Virus record (IMG/VR): IMGVR_UViG_3300033153_008646
Span: 1 to 39,249 of that record
DNA: 39,249 bases
Strand: one strand, 5' to 3'
Source: a virus
The notes beneath the pieces are model-generated. The model was not told where the DNA came from. It saw nothing but the letters and a program-made list of their open reading frames with translations, and searched no databases. A program made the translations under genes and the position numbers. Each line of letters opens with the position of its first letter. Position 1 is the first letter of the stretch. Positions 38,008 to 39,249 of this stretch are shown one piece after another.

Positions 38008-39249
38008 ATACGTAAAACTTTTATAACTAACGAGTTTGATTTACAGAATTGGTTTCTCTCAAAGGATGTCACCATCTGTGCCTTTGATACAGAGTCCATT
38101 TGTGAAAATGGTACTAAGAAGGGTGCTTTGGATTATACCCAACTGTATTGGGTTGGTACTTCCTTTTGTAACGGTGCAGATGCTTGTTATGTTGATCTTG
38201 ATGTTCCAGACAGAGAGAAGATGATAGAGATTCTGGCTCATATATTCAAGAACATAATTAAAAAGCTCATAGGACATAATATCCAATATGATATGATGGT
38301 TCTTTATAAATATGGTATCCAACACACAGAGACAATTTTTTGTACTATGGTTGCTGCCCACCTACTTGATGAAAACCAGCCAAAGGGTTTGAAGGATTTA
38401 GCCTATAAATATCTTCCTCACACAACAGATATTATCAAACGCTTTAAGGATGTTGAGGGCAAGGGACATCACTCATATGAGTTTTATGATTATGGATTAA
38501 CTGATGCAATTTTTACCTGGGGCTTATTCGAGATATTTATGCCTGCATTGAAACGGGAAAAGTTTACATATCTCTTTTTCAAAATTGAAATGCCATTCCA
38601 GTTCTGTCTCCGAGATTTACACATCAACGGGGTATTGGTGGATCAAGAGAAAATCCAATCGATTGAAGATCAGATGCAACCACTGATGGATGAGGCAGAG
38701 GATAAGATGTTGGAAATGTTGGGTCGAAAGGCTTTCATTGAAAAAGCATTCTGGGAAGACCTCGATACTCGTAAGGTTGCTATCAATTTTAATAGCAACA
38801 AACAGATTATTCCTTTGCTGATAAAAAAGTTTGGTGTAAAGTTTACAGAGCTTACAAAAACAGGAAAACAAAGAAAGAAAGACAAGTTAGAAATTGGAGA
38901 TGATTACTACAAGCTCGACAAAATCATACTTGGTGGAACAAAACTTGATGATGGCAAAATTGGTGGCTTGGCTCAAGACTATCCATTCTGTCGTGAACTA
39001 CTCATATTCAAGATGGCGAAAGACATCCAGGATAAGTTTACGAAGAAAATGAAGGAGTGTATCAGCCCCGATGGTCGCATCAGGTGTTCGTTCAATGATA
39101 CAGTTGCAGCTACGGGACGGCTCAGTTCCTCTGAACCTAATCTTCAAAATCTGCGTAAGCTCAATGCTGTATTGGGGGTAGAGTGTCGGTCATGCTTCAT
39201 TGCACCAAAAGGTAAGTCTCTTTTAGTTCCTGACTTTTCTGGTCAAGAG
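38008..39249 (+). CDS. Family A DNA polymerase with 3'-5' exonuclease (3' truncated)
   Basis: At least 414 residues, cut by the window end. Exonuclease motifs: FDTES (D27, E29), GHNIQYD (N91, D95), YGLTD (Y162, D166). The polymerase part begins with ATGRLSSSEPNLQNL and reaches motif A (LLVPDFSGQE) at the edge. The frame has no ATG, GTG or TTG before FDTES. GGAGGTGA at 37996-38003 is a strong ribosome-binding site just before ATC (38005) and ATA (38008), so I place the start at ATA, tentatively. It is in frame with the HNH-like gene across one TGA. It should replicate the phage genome with the helicase and primase. Confidence 0.9.
   Translation, partial: MRKTFITNEFDLQNWFLSKDVTICAFDTESICENGTKKGALDYTQLYWVGTSFCNGADACYVDLDVPDREKMIEILAHIFKNIIKKLIGHNIQYDMMVLYKYGIQHTETIFCTMVAAHLLDENQPKGLKDLAYKYLPHTTDIIKRFKDVEGKGHHSYEFYDYGLTDAIFTWGLFEIFMPALKREKFTYLFFKIEMPFQFCLRDLHINGVLVDQEKIQSIEDQMQPLMDEAEDKMLEMLGRKAFIEKAFWEDLDTRKVAINFNSNKQIIPLLIKKFGVKFTELTKTGKQRKKDKLEIGDDYYKLDKIILGGTKLDDGKIGGLAQDYPFCRELLIFKMAKDIQDKFTKKMKECISPDGRIRCSFNDTVAATGRLSSSEPNLQNLRKLNAVLGVECRSCFIAPKGKSLLVPDFSGQE

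Noticed and set aside
1-39249. CRISPR array, insertion sequence or integrase/attachment site
   Set aside because: No regularly spaced direct repeats with unique spacers, no transposase or integrase motifs, and no terminal inverted repeats were seen. The only dense repeats are the coding 18-bp units near the left end.

Overview
This window is part of a tailed bacteriophage genome (Caudoviricetes). Both edges cut genes: a repeat protein at the left and a family A DNA polymerase at the right. The evidence is a contiguous head-and-tail module (small and large terminase, portal, scaffold, HK97-type capsid, head-tail adaptor, tail hub, tail fibre) together with a replication module (SSB, helicase loader, DnaB-type helicase, Toprim primase, DNA polymerase). 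There is no tape-measure, sheath or tail-tube gene. Instead a P22-gp10-like hub and large putative internal virion proteins are present, so a short-tailed (podovirus-like) particle is most likely. The DNA is moderately AT-rich, Shine-Dalgarno sites of the AGGAG type are widespread, and at least one promoter looks sigma70-like. The host is therefore an ordinary SD-using bacterium, which I cannot name. I see no integrase, repressor, endolysin, RNA polymerase or tRNA.

Layout. 1-10.9 kb (+ strand): early/replication genes, tightly packed with ATGA or TAATG overlaps. In order these are a left-handed beta-helix repeat protein, small unknowns, an HTH regulator, a PD-(D/E)XK nuclease, a DNA methyltransferase, zinc-binding proteins, a NinB-like protein, SSB, helicase loader, helicase, primase, NinG, small membrane proteins, a structured RNA leader, a dATP/dGTP diphosphohydrolase-type enzyme, a nucleoside deoxyribosyltransferase-like protein and an HTH-phosphoesterase. 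11.0 kb: bidirectional terminator between convergent units. 11.0-36.8 kb (- strand): one long late operon read right to left. It runs terS, terL, portal, trypsin-like protease, zinc ribbon, GroES, scaffold, capsid, head fibre, adaptor, small tail proteins, split tail hub with inserted beta-sandwich modules, tail fibre, internal virion proteins, a holin-like peptide, an SPFH/stomatin protein and a last membrane peptide. 36.8-37.7 kb: regulatory region with a late promoter, a terminator-like hairpin and two small ORFs. 37.7 kb to the end (+ strand): an HNH-like small protein and DNA polymerase A.

Most notable. (1) The tail-hub gene appears to be broken into several stop-start-coupled ORFs between 24.25 and 19.95 kb. 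One joint is a single in-frame TAG, and one fibronectin-III domain is cut in two. (2) A strong RNA stem at 8.67-8.73 kb can exchange pairing with a hairpin that hides the next ribosome-binding site. (3) The DNA polymerase frame has no ATG, GTG or TTG start before its exonuclease motif I, and it lies in the same frame as the preceding gene, separated by one TGA. (4) A promoter-like element is repeated at 1.2 and 37.65 kb, with a related core in the late promoter. (5) Phage-borne GroES, SPFH and trypsin-like proteins sit in the late operon. All functions are from sequence reading only; no database search was run.
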